Part shown: positions 1-5,883 of the stretch, piece after piece
How positions within the stretch are numbered: the first letter of the stretch is position 1
Layout of the letters: the number at the start of each line of letters is the position of its first letter
From: Candidatus Eiseniibacteriota bacterium
GTDB taxonomy: Bacteria > Eisenbacteria > RBG-16-71-46 > JAGVPR01
Length of the DNA: 12,650 bases
Direction of reading: 5' to 3'
Assembly: GCA_020052115.1 (NCBI GenBank)
Contig: JAGVPR010000067.1
Span: 1-12,650 of the forward strand
Notes under the pieces: model-generated
What the model was told of the DNA's origin: nothing
Database searches by the model: none
Seen by the model: the letters and a program-made list of their open reading frames with translations, nothing else
Translations under genes and position numbers: made by a program

Positions 1-645
1 ACACATCCGATTGGACTGAGGCTCGGGATCATCAAGACCTGGGACTCTCGCTGGTTCGCGCGCAAGGACTTTGCGCTTCTCCTCAAGGAAGACCTGTTCA
101 TCCGCAAGTACCTGCGGGCGCGACTCAGCAAGGCCGGGATCTCGAGGATCATCATCCAGCGGGCGGCGAACAAGATCACGATCAACATTCGGACGGCCCG
201 GCCGGGTCTCGTCATCGGAAAGCGCGGCGCGCAGGTGGATCTGCTCCGGGACGAGCTGCAGCATCTGACGAAGAAGGACGTCTTCTTGAACATTGACGAA
301 GTCAAGAAGCCGGACAGCGATCCGGCGCTCGTGGCCGAGCACGTCGCCCGGCAGCTCGAGCAGCGCGTCTCCTTCCGCCGCGCGATGAAGAAGGCGATCG
401 CCTCCTCCATGCGCTCCGGCGTCAAGGGAATCCGTATCCAGTGCTCGGGCCGCCTCGGCGGAGCCGAGATGGCCCGCAGGGAGACTTACCGTGAGGGACG
501 CGTGCCTCTCCACACGCTGCGTGCCGACATTGACTACGCGCAGGCAACGGCCCGCACGACCTACGGGGCGGTGGGCGTCAAGGTGTGGGTGTTTTCGGGC
601 GAGATCCTCGAGCGGCCCGGCGTGCAGGAAGCGGCCGGCAAGTAG
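1..645 (+). CDS. rpsC: 30S ribosomal protein S3 (uS3), 5'-truncated by window edge
   Basis: S3 sits at the mRNA entry channel of the 30S head and helps unwind mRNA. The reading frame is open from base 1 (THPIGLRLGIIKTW), which matches S3 beginning about residue 5, so only roughly four codons (an MGQK-like start) lie outside the window. The 214 visible residues include the KH domain GxxG loop (GKRG, visible residues 73-76, in VIGKRGAQ) and the conserved C-terminal domain with SGRLGGAEMAR and the REGRVPLHTLRADIDYA segment. It ends in TAG, 12 nt before rplP, with an AGGAGA site in between. The position before rplP is the usual S10-operon order (rplV would be expected upstream). Identification is secure; the start is not visible. 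Confidence 0.98.
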   Translation, partial: THPIGLRLGIIKTWDSRWFARKDFALLLKEDLFIRKYLRARLSKAGISRIIIQRAANKITINIRTARPGLVIGKRGAQVDLLRDELQHLTKKDVFLNIDEVKKPDSDPALVAEHVARQLEQRVSFRRAMKKAIASSMRSGVKGIRIQCSGRLGGAEMARRETYREGRVPLHTLRADIDYAQATARTTYGAVGVKVWVFSGEILERPGVQEAAGK

Positions 646-657
646 GAGAAGCGCGTC

Positions 658-1080
658 ATGTTGATGCCGAAGCGCGTCAAATACAGGAAGCAGCAGCGGG
701 GCCGCCGTCGCGGGATGGCCACCCGTGGCGCCGAGATCGCCTTCGGCGAATTCGCCCTGAAGGCGCTCGAGCCGGCCTGGGTCACCAATCGCCAGATCGA
801 AGCCGCGCGTGTTGCGATCACGCGTCACATCAAGCGCGGCGGGAAGATGTGGATCCGCATCTTCCCGGATAAGCCGGTGACGGTGAAGCCGGCCGAGACC
901 CGAATGGGAAAAGGCAAGGGCAACCCGGAGTTCTGGGTCGCCGTGGTGAAGCCGGGACGCATCCTTTTCGAGCTGGAGGGGGTTCCCGACAAGCTGGCGC
1001 GCGAGGCGTTCAAGCTCGGCGCCGCCAAGCTCCCGATCCGCACGACGGTCGTCTTGCGCGAGGAAGCGAGAGGTCACTGA
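658..1080 (+). CDS. rplP: 50S ribosomal protein L16 (uL16)
   Basis: L16 binds 23S rRNA near the A site and the base of the central protuberance, and helps position tRNA. The 140-residue product has the normal length and the canonical start MLMPKRVKYRK, followed by a basic N-terminus. The signature KPAETRMGKGKG lies at about residues 77-88; its Arg82 matches the arginine that is hydroxylated in E. coli L16 (established for E. coli, not known here). The ATG at 658 is preceded by AGGAGA at a good distance, and an in-frame ATG two codons later (664) is a less likely start. The TGA is separated by one base from the rpmC ATG, so the two genes are probably translationally coupled. Confidence 0.98.
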   Translation: MLMPKRVKYRKQQRGRRRGMATRGAEIAFGEFALKALEPAWVTNRQIEAARVAITRHIKRGGKMWIRIFPDKPVTVKPAETRMGKGKGNPEFWVAVVKPGRILFELEGVPDKLAREAFKLGAAKLPIRTTVVLREEARGH

Positions 1081-1081
1081 G

Positions 1082-1321
1082 ATGCGCGAACTGAGCCCGG
1101 AGAAGGTCCGAGAGATGAACGAGCAGGAGATCGAGGAGAAGCTCAGGTCCCTGCGGGAGGAGTTGTTCAACCTCCGCTTCCGGAACTCGATGCGTCAGCT
1201 CGACAATCCGCTCACGATCCGGATCGTTCGCAGGTCGATCGCGAGCCTGACGACGATTTTGAACGAGCACCGTGCGGGCATCCGGCTCCTGAAGGGCCAT
1301 GCCGAAGCGACCCAGGAATAG
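1082..1321 (+). CDS. rpmC: 50S ribosomal protein L29 (uL29)
   Basis: L29 is a small two-helix protein at the peptide exit tunnel rim, near where trigger factor and SRP dock. The 79-residue product has the family pattern: an N-terminal helix MRELSPEKVREM, the core LREELFNLRFRNSMRQLDNP and a C-terminal helix with IRIVRRSIA. It is somewhat longer than the common 60-70 residues because of a C-terminal tail after the NEH segment (GIRLLKGHAEATQE). The start is the ATG one base after the rplP TGA. An SD-like GAGG lies in the last codons of rplP (GAAGCGAGAGG), supporting coupled translation. Confidence 0.96.
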   Translation: MRELSPEKVREMNEQEIEEKLRSLREELFNLRFRNSMRQLDNPLTIRIVRRSIASLTTILNEHRAGIRLLKGHAEATQE

Positions 1322-1336
1322 CGGGGAGGAGGCGAC

Positions 1337-1615
1337 GTGAACACCGAACAGAACGCCGCCGCCGAGCGCGCCAAGCGCAAGGTTCGGCAAGGCAGCGTGA
1401 TCAGCGACAAGATGGACAAGACGCGGGTCGTGATGCAGGAGCGGCTCGTGAAGCACCCGATCTACGGGCGCTACGTCCGGCGCCGCAAGAAGTATTACAT
1501 GCACGACGAGAACAACGAGTCCCATGTGGGCGATACCGTTCGCTTCATGGAGACGCGGCCCATCTCGAAACAGGTGCGCTGGCGTTTGCTCGAAGTCGTC
1601 GAGCGCGCGAAGTAG
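1337..1615 (+). CDS. rpsQ: 30S ribosomal protein S17 (uS17)
   Basis: S17 is a primary 16S rRNA binder of the 30S body with an OB fold. The product is 92 residues and starts at GTG 1337, preceded by GGGAGGAGG. The core is clear: GSVISDKMDKTRVV (about residues 19-32), KHPIYGRYVRRRKKYYMHDE and the C-terminal GDTVRFMETRPISKQVRWRL. About ten Ala/Glu/Asn-rich residues (NTEQNAAAER) precede the conserved fold, giving slightly more than the usual 80-90 residues. The SD placement supports this start over any internal one. It lies between rpmC and rplN as in most bacteria, at the usual S10/spc boundary; no promoter or terminator is apparent in the 12 bases before rplN. Confidence 0.97.
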   Translation: MNTEQNAAAERAKRKVRQGSVISDKMDKTRVVMQERLVKHPIYGRYVRRRKKYYMHDENNESHVGDTVRFMETRPISKQVRWRLLEVVERAK

Positions 1616-1627
1616 GAGCCGACTCTC

Positions 1628-1996
1628 ATGATCATGCTCAGGACGATGGTGGAGATCTCGGATAACACCGGCGCTCGCAGGGCCCAGTGCATCAAGGTCC
1701 TCGGCGGCGCGGCCCGGCGCTACGGCAGCGTCGGGGACATCATCGTGGTCTCCATCAGGGACGCCATGCCGGGCGGAACCGTGAAGAAGGGCGAGGTCGC
1801 GAAGGCCGTCATCATCCGCACGCGCAAGGAGCACCGGCGCAAGGACGGCAGCTACATCCGCTTCGACGAGAACGCCGCGGTGCTGATTGACAACCAGAAG
1901 GAGCCGCGCGGCACGCGTATCTTCGGGCCCGTGGCGCGCGAGTTGCGGGAGCGGGAGTTCATGAAGATCATCTCCCTCGCTCCCGAGGTCATTTAG
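1628..1996 (+). CDS. rplN: 50S ribosomal protein L14 (uL14)
   Basis: L14 forms part of the inter-subunit bridge and contacts 16S rRNA; it is also the docking site of the silencing factor RsfS in bacteria that have it. The product is exactly the standard 122 residues, with MVEISDNTGARRAQCIKVLGG at the N-terminus and the beta-barrel signature VKKGEVAKAVIIRTRKE, then FGPVARELR and FMKIISLAPEV at the end. The ATG at 1628 (MIML...) follows AGGAG at good spacing; ATG 1634 would also fit but is less well placed. As the first gene of the classical spc operon it might be expected behind a promoter, but only 12 bases separate it from rpsQ, so the S10 and spc segments look co-transcribed. Confidence 0.98.
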   Translation: MIMLRTMVEISDNTGARRAQCIKVLGGAARRYGSVGDIIVVSIRDAMPGGTVKKGEVAKAVIIRTRKEHRRKDGSYIRFDENAAVLIDNQKEPRGTRIFGPVARELREREFMKIISLAPEVI

Positions 1997-2005
1997 GAGG
2001 CCGCC

Positions 2006-2335
2006 GTGAAGGTGGTGAAGAACGACACCGTCCAGGTTCTCTCCGGCGACGACCGCGGCAAGCGTGGCCGCGTGCTCAAGGTGAATCCGGAGAAGGGCCA
2101 GGTCATCATCGAGAAGGTGAATTTCGTGAAGCGCCACACGCGCGCGCGGCGCACCGGCGTCCGGGGCGGGATCATCGAGAAGGAGGCTCCGGTCGGGGTC
2201 TCCACCGTGCAGGTCGTGTGCCCCAAGTGCGACCGCGGTACGCGGGTCGCGACGCGCCACCTCGCCGACGGCACGCGTGAGCGGGTTTGCAAGCACTGCG
2301 GTGAGATTCTGCCGCGGCCCGATAAGAAGGCGTAG
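2006..2335 (+). CDS. rplX: 50S ribosomal protein L24 (uL24), zinc-finger form
   Basis: L24 is an early assembly initiator of the 50S subunit near the exit tunnel. The 109-residue product starts at GTG 2006, behind TAGGAGG, where the rplN stop itself forms part of the SD. The KOW motif is at the N-terminus (NDTVQVLSGDDRGKRGRVLKV) and the basic loop is KRHTRARRTGVRGG. The C-terminal half carries two CxxC pairs, Cys72/Cys75 (CPKC) and Cys95/Cys98 (CKHC), the arrangement of a zinc ribbon found in some bacterial L24 proteins and absent from others such as E. coli. Zinc binding is inferred from spacing. It is directly followed by rplE, eight bases on. Confidence 0.97.
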   Translation: MKVVKNDTVQVLSGDDRGKRGRVLKVNPEKGQVIIEKVNFVKRHTRARRTGVRGGIIEKEAPVGVSTVQVVCPKCDRGTRVATRHLADGTRERVCKHCGEILPRPDKKA

Positions 2336-2343
2336 GAGAACCA

Positions 2344-2991
2344 ATGGCGAAGGCGACGAAGCCGGAGAAGGCGGAAAAGGCCGAAAAGGCCGCGAAGCCC
2401 GCGGAGAAGGAAAAGGCCAAGGCGCCGGCGGTGCGGGAAGAGCCGGTCATTCCGCGGCTCAAGACGCACTATCAGCATGAGGTCGTTCCGGCCCTCATGA
2501 AGCGCTTCGGGTACACGAACCCGATGCAGGTGCCGCGCATGGAGAAGATCGTGGTCAACATGGGCGTGGGCGACGCCATCCAGAACATCAAGTTCCTGGA
2601 CGCGGCGATGTCCGACATGGCCGCGATCACCGGGCAGAAGCCGGCCGTGCGCCGGGCGAAGAAGTCGATCGCGAACTTCAAGCTGCGCGAGGGGGCTGCG
2701 ATCGGCGCGAAGGTGACTCTGCGTGGGATCCGTATGTACGAGTTCTACGACCGCCTCATCAGCTTCGCCATCCCGCGTATTCGCGACTTCCGCGGGCTGC
2801 CGGTGAAGTCATTCGACGGGCGCGGCAACTACACGCTCGGCATCACGGAGCAGATCATCTTCCACGAAATCAACTACGACAAGGTGGAGAAGATCCGCGG
2901 CATGGACATCACGTTCGTGACCTCGGCGAAGACCGACGAGGAAGGGCGCGAGCTCCTGAAGCTGATGGGGCTCCCCTTCCGCGAGAAGTAG
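2344..2991 (+). CDS. rplE: 50S ribosomal protein L5 (uL5) with Lys/Ala/Glu-rich N-terminal extension
   Basis: L5 binds 5S rRNA and contacts P-site tRNA and S13 across the subunit interface. From about residue 38 (RLKTHYQHEVVPALMKRFGY) the protein is canonical, with MQVPRMEKIVVNMGVGDA, KSIANFKLREG, RDFRGLPVKSFDGRGNY and DITFVTSAKTDEE. The total is 215 residues against about 180-187 usually. The excess is an N-terminal tail of about 36 residues made of Lys, Ala, Glu and Pro (nine Lys), including three tandem EKA units. The ATG at 2344 is kept because AGGAG precedes it at good spacing just after the rplX stop. The only internal alternative near the conserved boundary, GTG 2431, has no convincing SD. 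The tail is probably a disordered addition. Confidence 0.97.
   Translation: MAKATKPEKAEKAEKAAKPAEKEKAKAPAVREEPVIPRLKTHYQHEVVPALMKRFGYTNPMQVPRMEKIVVNMGVGDAIQNIKFLDAAMSDMAAITGQKPAVRRAKKSIANFKLREGAAIGAKVTLRGIRMYEFYDRLISFAIPRIRDFRGLPVKSFDGRGNYTLGITEQIIFHEINYDKVEKIRGMDITFVTSAKTDEEGRELLKLMGLPFREK
2365..2391 (+). repeat. Three tandem 9-nt units in the rplE N-terminal tail
   Basis: Codons 8-16 of rplE encode E-K-A three times. The second and third units are identical (GAAAAGGCC at 2374-2382 and 2383-2391), while the first (GAGAAGGCG, 2365-2373) differs at two third-codon positions. Exact synonymous identity of two neighbours suggests recent tandem duplication by slippage rather than convergence, though the unit is short. 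Confidence 0.75.
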
Positions 2992-3002
2992 AGGGGGATT
3001 CC

Positions 3003-3188
3003 GTGGCGAAGAAGTCGCTCATCGAAAAGTGGAAGCGCGCTCCCAAGTTCAAGGTCCAGTTCCACAATCGGTGTCATCGCTGCGGGCGCCCGCGCGGCTA
3101 CCTGCGCCGTTTCGGGCTGTGCCGCATCTGCTTCCGGGAGCTGTCGCTGCGGGGGGAGATCCCCGGCGTCGTCAAGTCGAGCTGGTAG
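3003..3188 (+). CDS. rpsN: 30S ribosomal protein S14 type Z (uS14, zinc-binding)
   Basis: S14 is a late-assembling protein of the 30S head. This is the short zinc-binding form (61 residues, often annotated rpsZ or rpsN type Z), not the about 100-residue Cys-free form of E. coli. The four ligands are Cys24, Cys27, Cys40 and Cys43 in RCHRCGRPRGYLRRFGLCRIC, with the conserved ending FRELSLRGEIPGVVKSSW. The start is GTG 3003, eleven bases after the rplE stop and behind the G-rich AGAGGGGG. Its place between rplE and rpsH is the standard spc position. The zinc role is established for the family; binding here is inferred from intact ligands. Confidence 0.98.
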   Translation: MAKKSLIEKWKRAPKFKVQFHNRCHRCGRPRGYLRRFGLCRICFRELSLRGEIPGVVKSSW

Positions 3189-3210
3189 GCCCGAAGGGCT
3201 AGGAGAGATC

Positions 3211-3609
3211 ATGTCGGTCACCGATCCGATCGCGGACATGCTCACCGCGATTCGTAACGCGGCGCGCGCGCAGCACAAGCGCCTGGACATCCCGGCGTCG
3301 AATCTGAAGAAGGCGGTCCTGGAGGTCCTCCAGCGCGAGAAGTACATCTCGAGCTACCGCGTCGTCGCGGACGCGCGGCAGGGGATCCTGCGCGTCTACC
3401 TGAAGTACAGCGCCGACGAGAAGAGCGTGATCACCGGGATCGAGCGCGTCTCCACGCCGGGCCGGCGCGTTTACGTTGGCAGCGATGAGATCCCGCGCGT
3501 GCAAGGCGGTCTTGGGACGTCGGTCCTCTCGACTCCGCGCGGTGTCATGACGGACAAGGAAGCGCGCCAGGCGAAGCTCGGCGGCGAGCTTCTGTGCCGG
3601 ATCTGGTAG
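3211..3609 (+). CDS. rpsH: 30S ribosomal protein S8 (uS8)
   Basis: S8 binds the central domain of 16S rRNA (helix 21) and in E. coli represses the spc operon by binding mRNA near rplE. The product is 132 residues, the usual length, with the canonical start MSVTDPIADMLTAIRNA and the C-terminal signature GTSVLSTPRGVMTDKEAR (residues 102-119) ending GGELLCRIW. The ATG follows AGGAGA at good spacing, and the gene is separated from rpsN by 22 bases. I did not find an obvious S8-type mRNA target by eye near rplE; a covariance search would be needed, so autoregulation is not claimed. Confidence 0.98.
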   Translation: MSVTDPIADMLTAIRNAARAQHKRLDIPASNLKKAVLEVLQREKYISSYRVVADARQGILRVYLKYSADEKSVITGIERVSTPGRRVYVGSDEIPRVQGGLGTSVLSTPRGVMTDKEARQAKLGGELLCRIW

Positions 3610-3631
3610 AGGCGCTCAAGGAGAAACCGCG

Positions 3632-4177
3632 ATGGCGTTGTCTCGAGTCGGAAAGAAGGAGATCGCGGTCCCCCGCGGCGTGTCCGTGACGGTGGACGGG
3701 CTCAACGTGAAGGCGAAGGGCCCTCGCGGAGAGCTGGCCCTCACGGTACTCCCCGGGATCCGCGTGAACGTGGACGGCGCGACGATTCGCGTCGAGCAGA
3801 CGCTCCAAGGGCGCAGCTCGAAGGCCGCGCACGGAGTGATGCGCACCCTCGTCTCGAACATCGTCGAGGGCGTTTCGACCGGTTTCAAGAAGGTGCTCGA
3901 GATCCAGGGCACCGGCTACCGGGCGGCCGTGAGCGGGGACAAGATCCAGCTCGCGCTCGGTTTCTCGCATCCCGTCGAGTTCAAGCTCCCGGAGGGCATC
4001 CATGCGGCGGCGGAGACGCCGACGCGGCTCGTGCTCGAGGGCAATGACAAGCAGCTCCTCGGCCAGGTCGCCGCGGACATCCGCGGTCTCCGTCCGCCGG
4101 AGCCGTACAAGGGCAAGGGCATCCGTTACGAAGGGGAACAGCTCCGCCGCAAGGCCGGAAAGACGGGCGGAGCGTAA
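3632..4177 (+). CDS. rplF: 50S ribosomal protein L6 (uL6)
   Basis: L6 is near the sarcin-ricin loop and the factor-binding site of the 50S subunit. The 181-residue product has the usual length and starts MALSRVGKKEIAVPRGVSVTV after AAGGAGAAA. The two homologous domains are visible. Domain 1 carries the NVKAKGPRGELAL strand. Domain 2 carries GYRAAVSGDKIQLALGFSHPVEF and ends with the L6 signature PPEPYKGKGIRYEGE (around residues 154-168) followed by QLRRKAGK. It ends at TAA 4175-4177 and is followed by the largest gap inside the spc segment (87 bases), where most other junctions here are under 25. Confidence 0.98.
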   Translation: MALSRVGKKEIAVPRGVSVTVDGLNVKAKGPRGELALTVLPGIRVNVDGATIRVEQTLQGRSSKAAHGVMRTLVSNIVEGVSTGFKKVLEIQGTGYRAAVSGDKIQLALGFSHPVEFKLPEGIHAAAETPTRLVLEGNDKQLLGQVAADIRGLRPPEPYKGKGIRYEGEQLRRKAGKTGGA

Positions 4178-4220
4178 CCGGCCGTCGCGAAAGCGGCGGA
4201 CCGTTGACCGGACGCATTCT

Positions 4221-4239
4221 CCGGGGGGATGTCTCCCGG
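4221..4239 (+). promoter_or_regulatory. Hairpin in the rplF-rplR gap
   Basis: An 8-pair stem, CCGGGGGG (4221-4228) with TCTCCCGG (4232-4239), closes a three-base loop ATG; two pairs are G-U. The loop contains the ATG at 4229 that is in frame with rplR, which argues against that ATG as the start and leaves 4265 as the true one. No T-run follows, so this is not an intrinsic terminator. A role in RNA processing or translation is possible but unproven, and chance stems are common in GC-rich DNA. Confidence 0.4.
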
Positions 4240-4264
4240 TGGGCGGGCGGCGAGGCGAAGGACG

Positions 4265-4645
4265 ATGGCCACCAAACCGAAGACGCGTCAGGAATCGCGA
4301 GAGCGGCGTCACCGGAGGGTTCGCAAGAAGATCTCCGGTACCGCGGAGTTTCCGAGACTCTGCGTCTTCCGCAGCTTGCATCACATCTATGCCCAGCTCG
4401 TGGACGACACCACGCACCGCACCCTGATGACGGTGAGTTCGCTGTCGGCCGAAGTGCGGGGGCGTCTCGGGTCCGAGAAGCCGAAGGGAAAGATCTCCGT
4501 GAGCCGGATCGTGGGCCAGATTCTGGCCGCGAAGGCGAAGGAGCAGGGTCTGGCGCGCGCGCGGTTCGACCGCGGCGGCTATCTCTACCACGGCCGGGTG
4601 CGCGCAGTCGCCGAGGGCGCCCGCGAGGCCGGTCTCACCATCTAG
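4265..4645 (+). CDS. rplR: 50S ribosomal protein L18 (uL18)
   Basis: L18 binds 5S rRNA together with L5 and L25 and anchors the 5S particle to the 50S subunit. The product from ATG 4265 is 126 residues, close to the family's usual 115-122, with the basic N-terminus (RQESRERRHRRVRKKISGT), the PRLCVFRSLHHIYAQLVDD strand and the C-terminal FDRGGYLYHGRVRAVAEGAREAGL signature. I chose 4265 over the in-frame ATG at 4229 because 4229 lies in a hairpin loop and would add twelve non-conserved residues, whereas 4265 follows GAGGCGAAGG. The gene ends with two in-frame stops in a row (TAG TAA, 4643-4648), then a GGAGGAG site for rpsE. Confidence 0.96.
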   Translation: MATKPKTRQESRERRHRRVRKKISGTAEFPRLCVFRSLHHIYAQLVDDTTHRTLMTVSSLSAEVRGRLGSEKPKGKISVSRIVGQILAAKAKEQGLARARFDRGGYLYHGRVRAVAEGAREAGLTI

Positions 4646-4664
4646 TAAGGAAGCGGAGGAGCAC

Positions 4665-5258
4665 GTGGCAGACGATCGGAGGCGGAGGGACCACCGGGGC
4701 CCCGGGCGCGGCGGACCGGACCTTCCGGAGCCGGAGTTCAAGGAGCGGCTGATACAGGTCAACCGTGTGGCCAAGGTGGTCAAGGGCGGCCGGCGTTTCA
4801 GCTTTAACGCCATCGTCGCCGTGGGCAACCGCAAGGGCCAGGTCGGTGTCGGCCTGGGCAAGGCTAACGAAGTCTCCGAGGCGATTCGCAAGGCCGGAGA
4901 GGCCGCGAAGAAGCGCCTCGTGCAGATTCCGCTCCAGCGCGGAACGATTCCGCACCAGGTCATCGGACGGTTCGGAGCGGGCCGGGTCCTGCTGAAGCCC
5001 GCATCCCCCGGGACGGGTGTGATTGCGGGCGCGGGCGTTCGCGCGATCCTCGAGGTCGCCGGCGTGCAGGACGTGCTCTCGAAGTCTCTGGGTTCGACGA
5101 ACCCGCACAATCTCGTGAAGGCGACCTTGGAGGCGCTCGGCCAGCTCCGCCGCGCTTCCGATGTGGCGCGGCTCAGGGGCGTGACGGTGCAGAACGTTCT
5201 GGGCATGCCCCCGAAGGAAGATCATGGCCAAGAAGCTAAAGATCACGCAAAGGCGTAG
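4665..5258 (+). CDS. rpsE: 30S ribosomal protein S5 (uS5)
   Basis: S5 lines the mRNA entry region with S3 and S4 and influences decoding accuracy. The 197-residue product starts at GTG 4665 after GGAGGAG. The double-stranded-RNA-binding-like N-domain is canonical (VNRVAKVVKGGRRFSFNAIV, residues 32-51, then GNRKGQVGVGLGKANEV and EAIRKAGEAAKK). The second domain has PASPGTGVIAGAGVRAILE and the SLGSTNPHNLVKATLEAL stretch. It is longer than the usual 160-175 residues, by an arginine/glycine-rich N-terminus (DDRRRRDHRGPGRGG) and a hydrophilic C-terminal tail (KEDHGQEAKDHAKA). The last 35 bases overlap rpmD in a different frame, so part of that tail is constrained by the rpmD start. Confidence 0.97.
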   Translation: MADDRRRRDHRGPGRGGPDLPEPEFKERLIQVNRVAKVVKGGRRFSFNAIVAVGNRKGQVGVGLGKANEVSEAIRKAGEAAKKRLVQIPLQRGTIPHQVIGRFGAGRVLLKPASPGTGVIAGAGVRAILEVAGVQDVLSKSLGSTNPHNLVKATLEALGQLRRASDVARLRGVTVQNVLGMPPKEDHGQEAKDHAKA

Positions 5259-5412
5259 CGCCATCGAGCGCCAGGAAGCCCAGAAGCGGACGATCCGCGC
5301 CTTGGGCATCCGGCGCTTGCACGGAACCGTGACGCACGACGACACGCCCCAGATCCGGGGGATGATCTTCGTGGTGAAACACCTCGTCGAGGTGGAAGAG
5401 GTCGAGTCATGA
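5224..5412 (+). CDS. rpmD: 50S ribosomal protein L30 (uL30)
   Basis: L30 is a small 50S protein of the central protuberance side; many bacteria have it between S5 and L15 as here. The 62-residue product matches the family in size and pattern: MAKKLKITQRRSAIERQ, then KRTIRALGIRRLHGTVTHDD (the LGL/LRR...V turn) and the C-terminal IRGMIFVVKHLVEVEEV. The ATG at 5224 lies inside rpsE, 35 bases before the rpsE stop, and is preceded by GAAGGAAG within the rpsE coding sequence. Its TGA overlaps the rplO ATG in ATGA. Both arrangements imply coupled translation of rpsE, rpmD and rplO. Confidence 0.96.
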   Translation: MAKKLKITQRRSAIERQEAQKRTIRALGIRRLHGTVTHDDTPQIRGMIFVVKHLVEVEEVES

Positions 5413-5882
5413 GGATCGGCGATCTGAAGCCGGCGCGCGGCGCCGTGAAGAAGCGCAAGCGTCTGGGAACGGGCCCGGGTTCCGGGCACGGCGGCACTTC
5501 GACCCGCGGCCACAAGGGGCTCAAGGCCCGTTCGGGCGGCCGGGTTCCTCCCTGGTTCGAAGGCGGCCAGATGCCGCTCCAGCGGCGGGTGCCGAAGGGC
5601 GGGTTCACGAACCCGTTCCGGCGCGTCTCGCATGTGGTGAATCTCAAGGACGTCCTGCAGCGGTTCGAGCCCGGCGTCGAGGTGACCATCGCGGCGCTGA
5701 TTGAGAAGCGGATGGTCCGCGGCCGCAATCTGCCGGTGAAGCTGCTCGGGACCGGAGAGGTCTCGCAGGTGCTCACCATCAAGGTGAACGCGGTCTCTGA
5801 GGGGGCGCGGACGAAGATCGAGGCCGCCGGCGGACGGGTCGAACTCATCCCGTTCAAGCGCGGCGAGCGGGGATCGCGCTGA
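5409..5882 (+). CDS. rplO: 50S ribosomal protein L15 (uL15)
   Basis: L15 threads a long basic N-terminal extension into 23S rRNA and joins late in 50S assembly. The 157-residue product is slightly longer than the usual 144-150. The glycine-rich N-terminal arm is typical (GDLKPARGAVKKRKRLGTG, then GSGHGGTSTRGHKGLKARSG and PPWFEGGQMPLQRRVPKGGF), and the globular part contains VNLKDVLQRFEPG and the C-terminal SEGARTKIEAAGGRVELI signature. The ATG overlaps the rpmD stop by four bases (ATGA, 5409-5412), and purine-rich GAGGTGGAAGAGG within rpmD serves as SD. The stop is one base from secY. Confidence 0.98.
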   Translation: MRIGDLKPARGAVKKRKRLGTGPGSGHGGTSTRGHKGLKARSGGRVPPWFEGGQMPLQRRVPKGGFTNPFRRVSHVVNLKDVLQRFEPGVEVTIAALIEKRMVRGRNLPVKLLGTGEVSQVLTIKVNAVSEGARTKIEAAGGRVELIPFKRGERGSR

Positions 5883-5883
5883 T

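Noticed and set aside
1010..2344. A 444-codon open frame on the minus strand
   Set aside because: It is antisense to rplP-rplX and has a Leu/Arg/Asp/His-rich composition typical of GC-rich mirror frames, not a protein family.
2431..2433. GTG 2431 as the true rplE start, removing the N-terminal tail
   Set aside because: No SD lies at a useful distance, while ATG 2344 has AGGAG and the expected spacing after rplX.
1220..2680. Restriction-site avoidance of ATCGAC as the explanation of the ATT-GAC bias
   Set aside because: The complementary hexamer GTCGAT occurs in rpmC and rplE (Ser-Ile codons), and ATCGAC occurs out of frame in rplQ, so strict double-strand avoidance is not supported in this window.
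3189..3199. GCCC-GAA-GGGC mini-hairpin between rpsN and rpsH
   Set aside because: Four pairs with a three-base loop, not touching the rpsH SD. Stems this short are expected by chance in such GC-rich gaps.
4229..4264. ATG 4229 as the rplR start
   Set aside because: It lies in the loop of a hairpin and adds twelve non-conserved residues; ATG 4265 follows a usable SD and matches L18.
3545..5206. A 553-codon open frame on the minus strand
   Set aside because: It is antisense to rpsH, rplF, rplR and rpsE, all certain genes. High G/C at third codon positions removes stops from the opposite strand, and its translation has an Arg/Pro/Ala-rich composition with no family pattern.
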